The notes under the pieces: generated by a model
Told to the model about the DNA's origin: nothing
What the model saw: only the letters and a program-made list of their open reading frames with translations
Databases searched by the model: none
From: Rhodococcus pyridinivorans
Lineage (GTDB): Bacteria > Actinomycetota > Actinomycetes > Mycobacteriales > Mycobacteriaceae
Direction: 5' to 3'
Length of the DNA stretch: 64,000 nt
Assembly: GCF_900105195.1 (NCBI RefSeq)
Contig: NZ_FNRX01000002.1
Coordinates: 682,001-746,000, forward strand
Program-made: the position numbers and the translations under genes
Shown: piece by piece, positions 54,650-63,025 of the stretch
How the letters are laid out: the number at the start of each line of letters is the position of its first letter
How positions within the stretch are numbered: position 1 is the first letter of the stretch

Positions 54650-55393
54650 TCACTGGCGTCGCAGAACGCCGCTCCGACCCTCGTGCGAGGGCCTGCGCAT
54701 CCGGGACAGTTGCGCCGACAGTTCCCGGACGAAAGCGTCGACGGTGCCCGGTGCGACGCGGAGGTCGGGACCGGGGACGAAGAGATACCGGCCGTCGCCC
54801 ACGACGTCGAACCAGCCGATGTCGGCGACGGGTGTGTACCCCGGATTCGAGTACCGCAGGATGCGGATGCTGCCGGTGGCCGAGCGTTCGCGACGCAGCA
54901 ACCGGCGCAACGACTCTGCGTGCGTGCCACCCGCAGGGCGCCGGACCGCGCCGAACTCGGAGGGCTCGAGCACGTCGCGGCTCGAGGCGGTGCGTGCGTG
55001 TTCGCGGCCCGCTGCCACGACCGGAAGGTGCCCGAGGATCGCACCCGCGAGGTCGGTGGTCGTGGTGATGCGGATGTCGCCTGCGGCAGGCGCCTGACGG
55101 GCGAGGACGGCCTGCTCGCCGGTCGCGGCGGCACGGACGAAGACCTCGTAGGCCGGGTCGGTGGAGCGGCCGTAGACCTCCACCGCGACCTCCCCGATCA
55201 GCAGGATCCGCATCGCGTCGTCGAGGGCAGGGTCGGGTGTCTCGTGCAGCCACGTGCGGGCGGCCTGGAGGTTCGCGGCGTGCTCGTCCTCCCATATCGC
55301 TGAGGTGCGATAACGCAGTGGGAAGGGGAACTCGTCGCCGCCCGCGGCGGTGCACGCCGCCAGGAATCGGTCGGGTGTGAGATGCCGGTCCAT
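54650..55393 (-). CDS. EspG-family ESX secretion chaperone
   Basis: 247 aa. The EspG pattern can be seen: L-rich start (LTPDRFLAACTAAGGDEFPFPL), a central beta sheet, late GYTPVADIGWFDVVGDGRY and VAPGTVDAFVRELSAQLSR. EspG proteins bind the tip of the PPE partner in type VII secretion and keep it soluble. It follows the PPE-like gene by only 5 bp, so they are probably a cognate pair. No ESX core gene (eccC, esxAB, mycP) lies in the window. Confidence 0.78.
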   Translation of the reverse strand: MDRHLTPDRFLAACTAAGGDEFPFPLRYRTSAIWEDEHAANLQAARTWLHETPDPALDDAMRILLIGEVAVEVYGRSTDPAYEVFVRAAATGEQAVLARQAPAAGDIRITTTTDLAGAILGHLPVVAAGREHARTASSRDVLEPSEFGAVRRPAGGTHAESLRRLLRRERSATGSIRILRYSNPGYTPVADIGWFDVVGDGRYLFVPGPDLRVAPGTVDAFVRELSAQLSRMRRPSHEGRSGVLRRQ

Positions 55394-55398
55394 AGCGT

Positions 55399-56682
55399 TC
55401 AGGCCCCCAGAACCGGCGGGGCGGTGTCGGGCAGCGACCCGATCAGTTCGTTCCCGTTCTCACCGGTGACGAGATAACCGGCCGCGCGTTTGTCCTGCTC
55501 GTCGCCGCGGGACGAGGCCGGCGGGATCATTCCCGGCATCATGCCGAACGGACGGGCGCCGGCACCCCGCGCTGCGGCGGCACCGGGCCCACCGGCGACA
55601 CCACCGGCGGGCGCAGCTCCGGCGACGAGCGGAGCGGGACCCGCCGCGGGCGATGCGCCCGCAGAGCCGACCCCCCCGGCGCCCGGTAGGCCACCGCCGA
55701 CACCTCCGCCCGACCCGGAGGGTGGCGAACCGTACGACTGACCGGTCGGGCTCGCGGAGTTGCCGCCCGCGGCCGGGGAGGTGGATGCAGGAGTGGTCGC
55801 TGCGGACTCGTTCGAACCCACGCCACCTGCCGAATCGGTACCTTCCGCCCGGCCGTCCGTGCCTTCACCGGACGACGGTGCGTCCGTACGGTTCTCCGCT
55901 TCCGTGGCGGGCTGCCCACCCGGACGTTCTCCGTCCCCGCCCGGGATTCCCGTCGGGTCGCCGGCGGTCCGGGCGCCGCCGACACCTGGTGTGCTGTAAC
56001 CCTGGGGAACGAATGCTTCCGTGGCGCGACTCGTCGTGGCGGCATACGGGGAGGGCAGGACCGGAACCGCCGTGCCGGAATCGCGGTAGTACGGCTTGTA
56101 GAGGGCTTCCATCACCCGCACGGCCTGGGCGCGAACGGCTTCCTCCTGGCGGGCGGCAGCAGCACCTGCGACGGGATCGAGCGCGTACAGCACCGACGAC
56201 GTAATCACCGTGGGTGGAGGCACGGACGCTCGCACCCGTTCGCCGACGTCGGCGGCAATACGGAGTTTCTCGGACGTCGCGCGTGCGGCATCGGACAACT
56301 GTTGTGCGGATTCGCCGAATCGCACCGTCGCGCCCATCGCGGCGTCGGCCGCCGGACCCTCCCAGTGTTGGCCGATGAGCTTGCGGATCATCAGCGTTCC
56401 CCACGCGACGGTGAGGCTGAAACCCTTTCCGAGTTCGGCCCATTCGGTGGCCAGGGTGGTCATCGCGACGGGATTGATGCTCTGGGCGAGCCGGTGGATG
56501 TCGGCATGCTCCATGCCGTGGAAGTTCTCGAATGCTGCGATGTATTCGGGATCGACTCCCGCGTCGATACGCGCGGCCAGCGCGTCGTAATTGGACTGCC
56601 GGCGGGCGACAGAGTCGGGGGCTGGGGCGTCGACCCCGAGCGACACCAGTAGTCGGTCGACGACGTTGTCATTCGTGGACAT
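55399..56682 (-). CDS. PPE-like type VII secretion substrate
   Basis: 427 aa. The N-terminal about 200 residues are helical with an HWEGPAADAA turn (W-x-G-like), as in PPE/EspB-type proteins. A long Gly/Ser/Ala/Pro disordered stretch (about 225-385) follows, then a conserved tail DKRAAGYLVTGENGNELIG. Start ATG 56682 after GGGGGAG; the upstream extension to 56826 is unlikely. Adjacent espG supports export by an ESX system encoded elsewhere. Function unknown. Confidence 0.72.
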   Translation of the reverse strand: MSTNDNVVDRLLVSLGVDAPAPDSVARRQSNYDALAARIDAGVDPEYIAAFENFHGMEHADIHRLAQSINPVAMTTLATEWAELGKGFSLTVAWGTLMIRKLIGQHWEGPAADAAMGATVRFGESAQQLSDAARATSEKLRIAADVGERVRASVPPPTVITSSVLYALDPVAGAAAARQEEAVRAQAVRVMEALYKPYYRDSGTAVPVLPSPYAATTSRATEAFVPQGYSTPGVGGARTAGDPTGIPGGDGERPGGQPATEAENRTDAPSSGEGTDGRAEGTDSAGGVGSNESAATTPASTSPAAGGNSASPTGQSYGSPPSGSGGGVGGGLPGAGGVGSAGASPAAGPAPLVAGAAPAGGVAGGPGAAAARGAGARPFGMMPGMIPPASSRGDEQDKRAAGYLVTGENGNELIGSLPDTAPPVLGA

Positions 56683-56785
56683 GGACGACAGCTCCCCCTC
56701 GATGCTCTCGCGTCTCGAGGAGTCGACGGCGGCGCGATATCCCCCTGCCCACGTAGATCCCCCCGATCCGATGGTGGCGACGATG

Positions 56786-57388
56786 CTAACGCACGGCACC
56801 GACCAGACGCAGGGCAAGATCGGCATACAGGTCGCTGATCGTCGCGGCGTCGTCGTAGCGGCCCGAGGGATACCAACGGCACACGTCGACGCAGAGCGAC
56901 ATCAGGGCGAGAGTGACACCTTCGGCATCCGGGAGGGTGAACTCGCCCGAGACGTGGCCGTCGTCCACGACACCCCGCACGACCTGCGTGGTCTGCCGTC
57001 GTAGTCCGACGATCGTGCGGTAGTGCTCGCGGTCGAGCGCGGCCAGCTCGTACTGGATGACCCGGCTCCATCGGTGGTTCTCCGCCTGCCAGGCGGCGAA
57101 GCGGCCGATGACGGAGGCGAGCCGAACGGACGGCTCGGCATCGGGGCGGTCAGCGTTCTCGACGACCTGCAGGGCGAGGGCGTGTCCCTCGTAGGCGATG
57201 GCGAAGAGTAGCTCCTCCTTGGACGCGTAGTGCGGATACATCGCGGCGGGACTCATGCCGAGTCGCGCCGCGATCCGGCGCGTCGTGGTGCCGCCGTAGC
57301 CGTGCTCCGCGAACTCGTCTATCGCGGCCGTGCGGATGCGAGCCGCGGCCTTGGATCCGCCGACGACGTCGTCCCATGCATCACTCAC
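56786..57388 (-). CDS. TetR-family regulator
   Basis: 200 aa. N-terminal HTH: AAIDEFAEHGYGGTTTRRIAARLGMSPAAMYPHYASKEELL (residues about 17-57, first half quoted in spirit), then a helical ligand domain (WSRVIQYELAALDREHYR). GTG start 57388; the longer frame to 57598 would cover the operators. Divergent from two SDR genes with two TAAGC-type palindromes between, so it probably controls them and itself. Confidence 0.85.
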   Translation of the reverse strand: MSDAWDDVVGGSKAAARIRTAAIDEFAEHGYGGTTTRRIAARLGMSPAAMYPHYASKEELLFAIAYEGHALALQVVENADRPDAEPSVRLASVIGRFAAWQAENHRWSRVIQYELAALDREHYRTIVGLRRQTTQVVRGVVDDGHVSGEFTLPDAEGVTLALMSLCVDVCRWYPSGRYDDAATISDLYADLALRLVGAVR

Positions 57389-57445
57389 GAGAGCGCTTCC
57401 GTTCTGTCCGGTTGGTGTTGACAAGCCCGCTACGGCATCGCACGA

Positions 57446-57478
57446 TAAGCGAGCGCTTAGAAATAAGCCAGTGCTTAT
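57446..57478. promoter_or_regulatory. Two TetR operators TAAGCNAGNGCTTA
   Basis: TAAGCG-AG-CGCTTA (57446-57459) and ATAAGC-CAGT-GCTTAT (57463-57478) are both perfect palindromes sharing TAAGCNAGNGCTTA, with centres about 18 bp apart. They lie 58 bp upstream of the TetR start. The pair is the likely autoregulatory operator. Confidence 0.8.
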
Positions 57479-57589
57479 CGACTTGGTAACGGTGGGTGCG
57501 ACGCGGGGTCCTCTCCGCGCTGCAACGCCCGCGGCAACATAGGATCCGCCGAAGAGAAGAATAGGAACTGGCTCTGAAAGGCAGTGCTG

Positions 57590-57604
57590 TCCAATCAAAT
57601 TGGA
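57590..57604. promoter_or_regulatory. 15-bp palindrome TCCAAT-CAA-ATTGGA upstream of the SDR gene
   Basis: Perfect 6-bp arms around CAA, 77 bp upstream of the SDR start, in the rest of the 292-bp TetR-SDR gap. A TATACA -10-like string lies between it and the gene (about 57639-57644). It differs from the TetR sites, so a second regulator may bind here. Confidence 0.5.
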
Positions 57605-57680
57605 TACAGGCTGTTTGGTGGATGAGAAGGCGGTCGGCTATACAGTTCCTGTAGGCCCCGTCACAGCGAGGAGATGACGT

Positions 57681-58442
57681 ATGTCCGTGCTCGACCGCTT
57701 CCGTCTCGACGGCCGCGTTGCCATCGTCACCGGTGCCTCTTCGGGCCTCGGTGTCGCATTCACCCGAGGGCTGGCCGAGGCAGGGGCCGACGTCGTGCTC
57801 GCCGCACGCCGCCTCGACCGTCTCGAGGAGACCGCCGCGCTGGTCCGGGAGGCCGGACGGCAGGCCGTCACGGTCGAGACCGACATCGCCGATCCCGAAC
57901 AGGCGCAGCGCATGGTCGATCATGCGGTCGAGCAACTCGGCCGGGTGGACATCCTCATCAACAATGCCGGTATCGGCACCGCCGTGCCCGCCACCAAGGA
58001 GACCCCCGAGCAGTTCCGGCAGGTCATCGACATCAACCTGAACGGATCCTATTGGGCGGCACAGGCCGTCGGCCGTGTGATGCAGCCCGGTAGCTCGATC
58101 GTCAACATCTCGTCGGTTCTCGGTCTCACCACGGCAGGCCTGCCGCAGGCCGCGTACTCGGCCAGCAAGGCGGGCGTCATCGGCCTCACGCGCGACCTCG
58201 CGCAGCAGTGGGGAGCACGCAAGGGAATCCGCGTCAACGCCATCGCACCCGGCTTCTTCCGGACGGAGATGACGGACGAATACCAGCCCGGATACCTCGA
58301 CTCGATGAAGCAGCGAATCATCCTCGGCCGGACCGGCGATTCCGAGGAGATCGCGGCCACCGCAGTCTGGCTGGCATCCGACGCCGCCGCCTACGTCACC
58401 GGTCAGACCATCGCCGTGGACGGCGGACTCACCATCACCTGA
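57681..58442 (+). CDS. Short-chain dehydrogenase/reductase
   Basis: 253 aa classical SDR: TGASSGLGVAF nucleotide motif, INNAGIG, ISSVLGL and catalytic YSASKAG, ending VTGQTIAVDGGLTIT. Start ATG 57681 after GAGGAG. 32 bp before fabG-like 58475, same strand; divergent from the TetR gene that probably regulates it. Substrate unknown; gluconate- or acyl-type alcohols are common. Confidence 0.88.
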   Translation: MSVLDRFRLDGRVAIVTGASSGLGVAFTRGLAEAGADVVLAARRLDRLEETAALVREAGRQAVTVETDIADPEQAQRMVDHAVEQLGRVDILINNAGIGTAVPATKETPEQFRQVIDINLNGSYWAAQAVGRVMQPGSSIVNISSVLGLTTAGLPQAAYSASKAGVIGLTRDLAQQWGARKGIRVNAIAPGFFRTEMTDEYQPGYLDSMKQRIILGRTGDSEEIAATAVWLASDAAAYVTGQTIAVDGGLTIT

Positions 58443-58474
58443 CGGCACCACCCATCCCCCAACGGAGGAACGCT

Positions 58475-59233
58475 ATGAGCACACAGCCCCGCACTGCCAT
58501 CGTCACCGGAGCCGCACGCGGCATCGGCGCAGCCGTAGCGAAGCGGCTCGCCGGCGACGGCTACCGGGTCGCCGTCCTCGACCTCGACGAATCCGCCTGC
58601 AAGGACACCGTTTCGGCTATCGAGTCCGCCGGTGGCAAGGCACTCGCCGTGGGCGCCGACGTCTCCGACGAGAAGTCCGTCGCCGCTGCCGTCGAGAAGG
58701 TCGCCACCGAACTCGGCGAACCCACCGTCCTGATCAACAACGCCGGCATCACGCGCGACAACCTGCTGTTCAAGATGACGGTCGAGGACTGGGACGCCGT
58801 CATGAACGTGCACCTGCGTGGCGCCTTCCTCATGACGCGTGCCGTCCAGAGCTACATGGTCGACGCCAAGTTCGGTCGCATCGTCAACCTCTCGAGCACC
58901 TCGGCCCTCGGCAACCGCGGCCAGGTCAACTACTCCGCTGCCAAGGCCGGCATGCAGGGCTTCACGAAGACCCTCGCGATCGAGCTGGGCAAGTTCGGTG
59001 TCACCGCCAACGCCATCGCGCCGGGCTTCATCGCCACCGAGATGACCGCCGCGACCGCCGAGCGTCTCGGCCTGTCGTTCGACGACTTCAAGTCGAACAT
59101 CGCGGCCGACATCCCGGTCGGCCGTATCGGCGAGGTCGACGACATCGCCCACACCGCATCGTTCCTCGCGTCCGAGGGCGCGGGCTTCGTGTCCGGTCAG
59201 GTCATCTACGTGGCCGGTGGCCCGAAGGCCTGA
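58475..59233 (+). CDS. 3-oxoacyl-(acyl carrier protein/CoA) reductase, FabG-like
   Basis: 252 aa SDR with VTGAARGIGAAVAKRL, INNAGITRDNLLFKMT, LSSTSALGNRGQVNYSAAKAG (first part) and GEVDDIAHTASFLASEGAGF. The NAGITRDN segment is the FabG hallmark. It would reduce a 3-oxoacyl thioester with NADPH, or oxidise 3-hydroxyacyl-CoA in catabolism. Start ATG 58475 after GGAGGAACG. Together with the SDR before it, probably fatty- or branched-acid metabolism under the TetR gene. Confidence 0.85.
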   Translation: MSTQPRTAIVTGAARGIGAAVAKRLAGDGYRVAVLDLDESACKDTVSAIESAGGKALAVGADVSDEKSVAAAVEKVATELGEPTVLINNAGITRDNLLFKMTVEDWDAVMNVHLRGAFLMTRAVQSYMVDAKFGRIVNLSSTSALGNRGQVNYSAAKAGMQGFTKTLAIELGKFGVTANAIAPGFIATEMTAATAERLGLSFDDFKSNIAADIPVGRIGEVDDIAHTASFLASEGAGFVSGQVIYVAGGPKA

Positions 59234-59250
59234 TCCCCTTCCATACATCC

Positions 59251-59300
59251 GTGCCGCCGCGTTCCATCCGGGACTGCGGCGCCGCGGTCTTTTCTGTTGC
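59251..59300 (+). terminator. GC-rich imperfect hairpin with TCTTTTCT after the FabG-like gene
   Basis: About 20 bp beyond the stop, GCCGCCGC-type and GCGGCGCCGCGG-type segments can pair imperfectly and are followed by TCTTTTCTG. This is probably the end of the two-SDR transcript. Pairing is not unique, so limits are approximate. Confidence 0.45.
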
Positions 59301-59353
59301 GGATCGAACGGAACGGCCCGACCGTGTCGGTCGCCTCGGTTAACCTCTCCGGC

Positions 59354-59566
59354 ATGAGCGAGAAGGTCAAGGGGCCCCAGTCGTACTTTCCGTCGATCGA
59401 GCAGAAGTACGGACGCCCGATCGAGGAGTGGAAGAACATGATCCGCGCCTCGGATCTCGCCGAGCACATGGAGCTCGTGAACTGGCTGAAGCAGGAACAC
59501 GGGATGGGCCACGGGCACGCGAATGCTCTCGTCGCCCACACTCTGAAGGAACAGAAGTCCGAGTGA
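59354..59566 (+). CDS. Small DUF4287 family protein
   Basis: 70 aa: GPQSYFPSIEQKYGRPIEEW and LKQEHGMGHGHANALVAHTL are the DUF4287 core. Start ATG 59354 has no SD, but TAACCT (59341-59346) is a -10 placed eight bases ahead, so the mRNA is likely leaderless. The frame upstream to 59297 is not supported. Function unknown. Confidence 0.8.
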   Translation: MSEKVKGPQSYFPSIEQKYGRPIEEWKNMIRASDLAEHMELVNWLKQEHGMGHGHANALVAHTLKEQKSE

Positions 59567-59579
59567 CGAGAGCGTCCGA

Positions 59580-60683
59580 CTACGCCAGCCGCGGGGGTGC
59601 GGTGCGGTAGGTCGCAGGGGTGGCGCTGAGCCGGATCGGGTTGGCGATCTGACGAAGCGGAGCGTCCCGGTCGGGATCGTCGATCGACACCACCGGCGAC
59701 AGACCGAGTCGTTCGGCGAGCGCGACCGCGTCGGCGATGTCGTTGAGCGGTCCGCATGGCACCCGGGCTGCGGTCAGAGCGTCGAACCACGCGTCGGCGG
59801 TGTCCGTCGACAGCAATTCGTCGAGGATCTTCGTCAGCTCCTCCCGGTTCGCGACGCGGGCGGTGTTCGTGGTGAACCGCTCGTCGGTGGCGAGTTCGGG
59901 TGCGCCGAGAACCGCGACCAGGGAAGCGAATTGACGGTCGTTGCCCACGGCGAGGACGAACGGCCGGTCTGCCGTGTGGAACACCTCGTAGGGCGCGATG
60001 CTCGGATGGCGATTGCCCATCGCCTTCGGCACCACCCCTGCCGCGACGTAGCCGGACGATTGGTTCGCCAGCGCCGACAACAGGGACGACAGCAGGTTCA
60101 CCTCGACACGCTGGCCCTCGCCGGTGCGGTCGCGGTGCCGTAGCGCGGCGAGAATGCCGAGCGCAGCGTGCATTCCGGTGATGATGTCGACCACGGCGAC
60201 ACCGACCTTGGTGGGTGTCGCATGGTCGGGCCCGGTGATGCTCATCAGACCGCCGACGGCTTGGATGAGCAGGTCGTAACCGGGCAGGTCGTTGTGCCCG
60301 CCGAAGCCGGTGATCGAGGTGTAGACGATGCCGGGGTCGAGTTCCCGGACCTGCTCGTATCCGAGCCCGAGCCGAGTCATCGTGCCGGGCAGGAAGTTCT
60401 CGACGACGACATCGGCGCGGGCGACGAGATCGCGTGCCTGCTCGAGTCCTTCGTCGGTGGTCAGGTCGATGGCCACCGATTTCTTGTTGCGGTTGACGCC
60501 GAGGAAATAGGTCGACTCGTCGCCGGCCCAGGGTGGTCCCCAGTGCCGGGTGTCGTCCCCGAAGCCGGGTCGTTCGATCTTGACGACCTCTGCCCCGAGG
60601 TCGGCGAGCAGCATGGTGGCGTAGGGGCCGGCGAGCACGCGACCGAAGTCGGCGATCACCAGCCCTTCCAACGCTCCGCTCAC
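59580..60683 (-). CDS. CaiB/BaiF CoA-transferase, probably succinyl-CoA:glutarate CoA-transferase
   Basis: 367 aa of family III CoA-transferases: VIADFGRVLAGPYATMLLADLGAEVVKIE, GVNRNKKSVAIDL, VVENFLPGTMTRLGLGYE; the catalytic Asp is expected in YDLLIQAVGGLMSITG. GTG start 60683 overlaps the acyl-CoA dehydrogenase stop by GTGA. Paired with glutaryl-CoA dehydrogenase, it probably activates glutarate to glutaryl-CoA, as SUGCT does. Other dicarboxylates are possible. Confidence 0.82.
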   Translation of the reverse strand: MSGALEGLVIADFGRVLAGPYATMLLADLGAEVVKIERPGFGDDTRHWGPPWAGDESTYFLGVNRNKKSVAIDLTTDEGLEQARDLVARADVVVENFLPGTMTRLGLGYEQVRELDPGIVYTSITGFGGHNDLPGYDLLIQAVGGLMSITGPDHATPTKVGVAVVDIITGMHAALGILAALRHRDRTGEGQRVEVNLLSSLLSALANQSSGYVAAGVVPKAMGNRHPSIAPYEVFHTADRPFVLAVGNDRQFASLVAVLGAPELATDERFTTNTARVANREELTKILDELLSTDTADAWFDALTAARVPCGPLNDIADAVALAERLGLSPVVSIDDPDRDAPLRQIANPIRLSATPATYRTAPPRLA

Positions 60684-61867
60684 CGGAAGGCTGCCTCACC
60701 GGTCAGCGCCTTGCCGATGGTCAGCTGATGGACCTCGGAGGTGCCCTCGTAGGTCAGCACCGATTCGAGGTTGTTGGCGTGACGAATGACGGGGTACTCG
60801 AGCGTGATTCCGTTGGCGCCGAGGATGGTCCGGCACTCGCGGGCGATGGCGATGGCCTCACGCACGTTGTTGAGCTTGCCGAGGCTGACCTGCTCCGGGG
60901 CGATCTCGCCGCGGTCCTTGATGCGACCGAGGTGGTAGGCGAGCAGGTGGCCCTTGCCGACCTCGAGCGCCATGTCGGCGATCTTGGCCTGGGTGAGCTG
61001 GTAGCCGGCGAGCGGCTTGTCGAACACTTCGCGGGACTGCGAGTACTCGACGGCGGTCTCGAGGCAGTCGCGGGCGGCACCGATGGCACCGAAGACGATG
61101 CCGAAGCGGGCCTCGCCGAGGGAGGTCAGCGGTCCGCGCAGACCCTCGGCCTTCGGCATCATCGCCGAGGAGGGCAGACGCACGCCGTCGAGGATGAGCT
61201 CCGATGTGACCGAGGCGCGCAGCGACATCTTGGAGTGGATCTCCGGTGCGGAGAAACCGGGGGTGTCGGTGGGGACGACGAAGCCGCGGATGCCCTTGGC
61301 GCCTTCTTCGAGGTCGGTCTGCGCCCAGACGACGGCGACGTCGGCGATCGAGCCGTTGGTGATCCACATCTTGGTGCCGTTGAGGATCCAGTCGTCGCCG
61401 TCGCGCTTTGCGTTGGTGCGCATCCCGGCGGGGTTGGAACCGAAGTCGGGCTCGGTCAGGCCGAAGCAACCGATGGCCTCACCGGCGGCCATGCGGGGGA
61501 GCCATTCCTGCTTCTGCTCCTCGCTGCCCCAGTGGTGGATGGAGAACATCGCCAGCGAGCCCTGCACGGACACGAGGCTGCGGATGCCGGAGTCGACGGC
61601 CTCGAGTTCGAGGCAGGCCAGGCCGTAGGCGGTGGCGCTCATGCCGGCGCAGCCGTAGCCGTCGAGGTGCATGCCGAGCACACCGAGCTGTCCGAGTTCC
61701 TTGGCGAGCTCGCGTGCCGGGAGCTTGGCTTCCTCGAACCACTGGGCCACGTGCGGGCGGATGCGCTCGTTGCCGAACTTGCGGACGGTGTCGCGGATGT
61801 CGATCTCCTCCTGCTCGAGCAGGGAGTCGAGGGCGAACAGCTGGGTGAGCGACTGAGCGTTGGACAT
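60680..61867 (-). CDS. gcdH: Glutaryl-CoA dehydrogenase
   Basis: 395 aa acyl-CoA dehydrogenase of the glutaryl-CoA group: FGLTEPDFGSNPAGMRT, KMWITNGSIADVAVVWAQT, SLGEARFGIVFGAIGAAR, and the catalytic Glu in LTYEGTSEVHQLTIGKALTG. It oxidises and decarboxylates glutaryl-CoA to crotonyl-CoA. Start ATG 61867 with GGAGAAGG ahead. Coupled to the CoA-transferase and divergent from a LacI regulator. Confidence 0.9.
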   Translation of the reverse strand: MSNAQSLTQLFALDSLLEQEEIDIRDTVRKFGNERIRPHVAQWFEEAKLPARELAKELGQLGVLGMHLDGYGCAGMSATAYGLACLELEAVDSGIRSLVSVQGSLAMFSIHHWGSEEQKQEWLPRMAAGEAIGCFGLTEPDFGSNPAGMRTNAKRDGDDWILNGTKMWITNGSIADVAVVWAQTDLEEGAKGIRGFVVPTDTPGFSAPEIHSKMSLRASVTSELILDGVRLPSSAMMPKAEGLRGPLTSLGEARFGIVFGAIGAARDCLETAVEYSQSREVFDKPLAGYQLTQAKIADMALEVGKGHLLAYHLGRIKDRGEIAPEQVSLGKLNNVREAIAIARECRTILGANGITLEYPVIRHANNLESVLTYEGTSEVHQLTIGKALTGEAAFR

Positions 61868-61888
61868 GGCCTTCTCCGGTGGTCGAGG

Positions 61889-61920
61889 AAACGTTTGTCA
61901 GAACGATTGTGAGAACGTTT
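61889..61920. promoter_or_regulatory. LacI-type operators AAACGTTT / GAACGTTT upstream of gcdH
   Basis: AAACGTTT (61889-61896) is a perfect palindrome with the central CG typical of LacI/GalR operators. A second copy GAACGTTT is at 61913-61920, 24 bp on, and a related GAACGATTG lies between. They occupy the start of the gcdH leader and the gap to the divergent LacI gene, so repression of both is likely. Confidence 0.7.
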
Positions 61921-62011
61921 GCGCGATCGATTGCATGGCCTACGCTAAAGACACGTTCCGGGCACGTCAACTCGGAATACGAACTCGATGCCGTACGAGC
62001 AGGAGAGCCGC

Positions 62012-63019
62012 ATGCCCCGTCCCGACCGCGCCCCGACGCTCAAGGAGATCGCCGAGCGCGCCGGTGTCCACGTCTCGACGGCATCCCGTGTGCTGCGCCA
62101 GCCCGAACCGGTCGACGGCTGGTCGGACTCGGCACTACGGGTGCGGGAGGTCGCGGTCGAACTGGGATATCGCCCCAACCTGTGGGCGGCGAGCTTGCGG
62201 ACCCGCAAGACCACGACCCTCGGTGTCGTCATGCCCCGACTCACCGACGGCGTGGTCGCCACGACCTACCAGGGCATCGAGGAAGCCGCCACGAAAGCGG
62301 GCTACTCGGTACTGCTGTCGAGCCCACCCGACGACCTCGAGGCACAACGTCGCGCCATCGCGCTGCTCGTGGGCCGGCAGGTCGACGGTCTGCTGCTGAG
62401 CAGCATGCACCTCCCGGGTGGTCCGTTCGTCGAGTCGCTGGTACTCGGATCGCTGCCCATCCTCGCGGTCACCCGGCACGCCGATGCGGGGTTGCCGTTC
62501 GTGGTGGGCGACGACTACCGGGGTGGAGCACTGGCCGCCCGGCACCTTCTCGACCGCGGTTACGACGACCTGGCGATCATCGCCGGCCCCGACCACGCCA
62601 GCACCGCCCGCGACCGCCGCGACGGCTTCGTCGACACTCTGAAGGAAGCGTCGGCGCCACTGCCGCCCGAGCGGGTCATGCGGTCGAGCTTCGACGTCGC
62701 CGGGGGTGTGGAGGCCGCGCGTGCGCTGCTGGACCGCCCCGACCGTCCCCGCGCGATCTTCGCGGTCAGCGACACCGTCGCCATCGGCATCCTCGGTGTC
62801 GCCCGCGACCTCGGTCTGTCCATCCCGGACGATCTCGCCGTGGTCGGCTACAACGACATCCCCGTCGTGGCGCAGCTGCCGGTTCCGCTCACCACCGTGC
62901 GATCGCCCGCGCACGATATCGGGGTGACGGCCATCGAGCGGCTCCTCGAACTCGTGCGAAATGGAGAAACGGAATCGACGCGACTTCCCGTCGAACTCGT
63001 GGTGCGCGCCTCGAGCTGA
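62012..63019 (+). CDS. LacI-family repressor of the glutarate genes
   Basis: 335 aa. N-terminal HTH (TLKEIAERAGVHVSTASRVL) and hinge, then periplasmic-binding-like effector domain (TLGVVMPRLTDGVVATTYQGI, VGYNDIPVVAQLPVPLTTVR). Start ATG 62012 has AGGAGA ahead; ATG 61988 would add eight residues. Divergent from gcdH-CoA-transferase. LacI regulators usually sense sugars, so one on a dicarboxylate pathway is unusual; the effector may be glutarate, but this is inferred. Confidence 0.85.
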   Translation: MPRPDRAPTLKEIAERAGVHVSTASRVLRQPEPVDGWSDSALRVREVAVELGYRPNLWAASLRTRKTTTLGVVMPRLTDGVVATTYQGIEEAATKAGYSVLLSSPPDDLEAQRRAIALLVGRQVDGLLLSSMHLPGGPFVESLVLGSLPILAVTRHADAGLPFVVGDDYRGGALAARHLLDRGYDDLAIIAGPDHASTARDRRDGFVDTLKEASAPLPPERVMRSSFDVAGGVEAARALLDRPDRPRAIFAVSDTVAIGILGVARDLGLSIPDDLAVVGYNDIPVVAQLPVPLTTVRSPAHDIGVTAIERLLELVRNGETESTRLPVELVVRASS

Positions 63020-63025
63020 GCGATC

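Noticed and set aside
57381-58451. Minus-strand frame of 356 codons opposite the SDR gene
   Set aside because: It is complementary to a complete SDR with all motifs, runs through the TetR operators, and has no recognisable domain.
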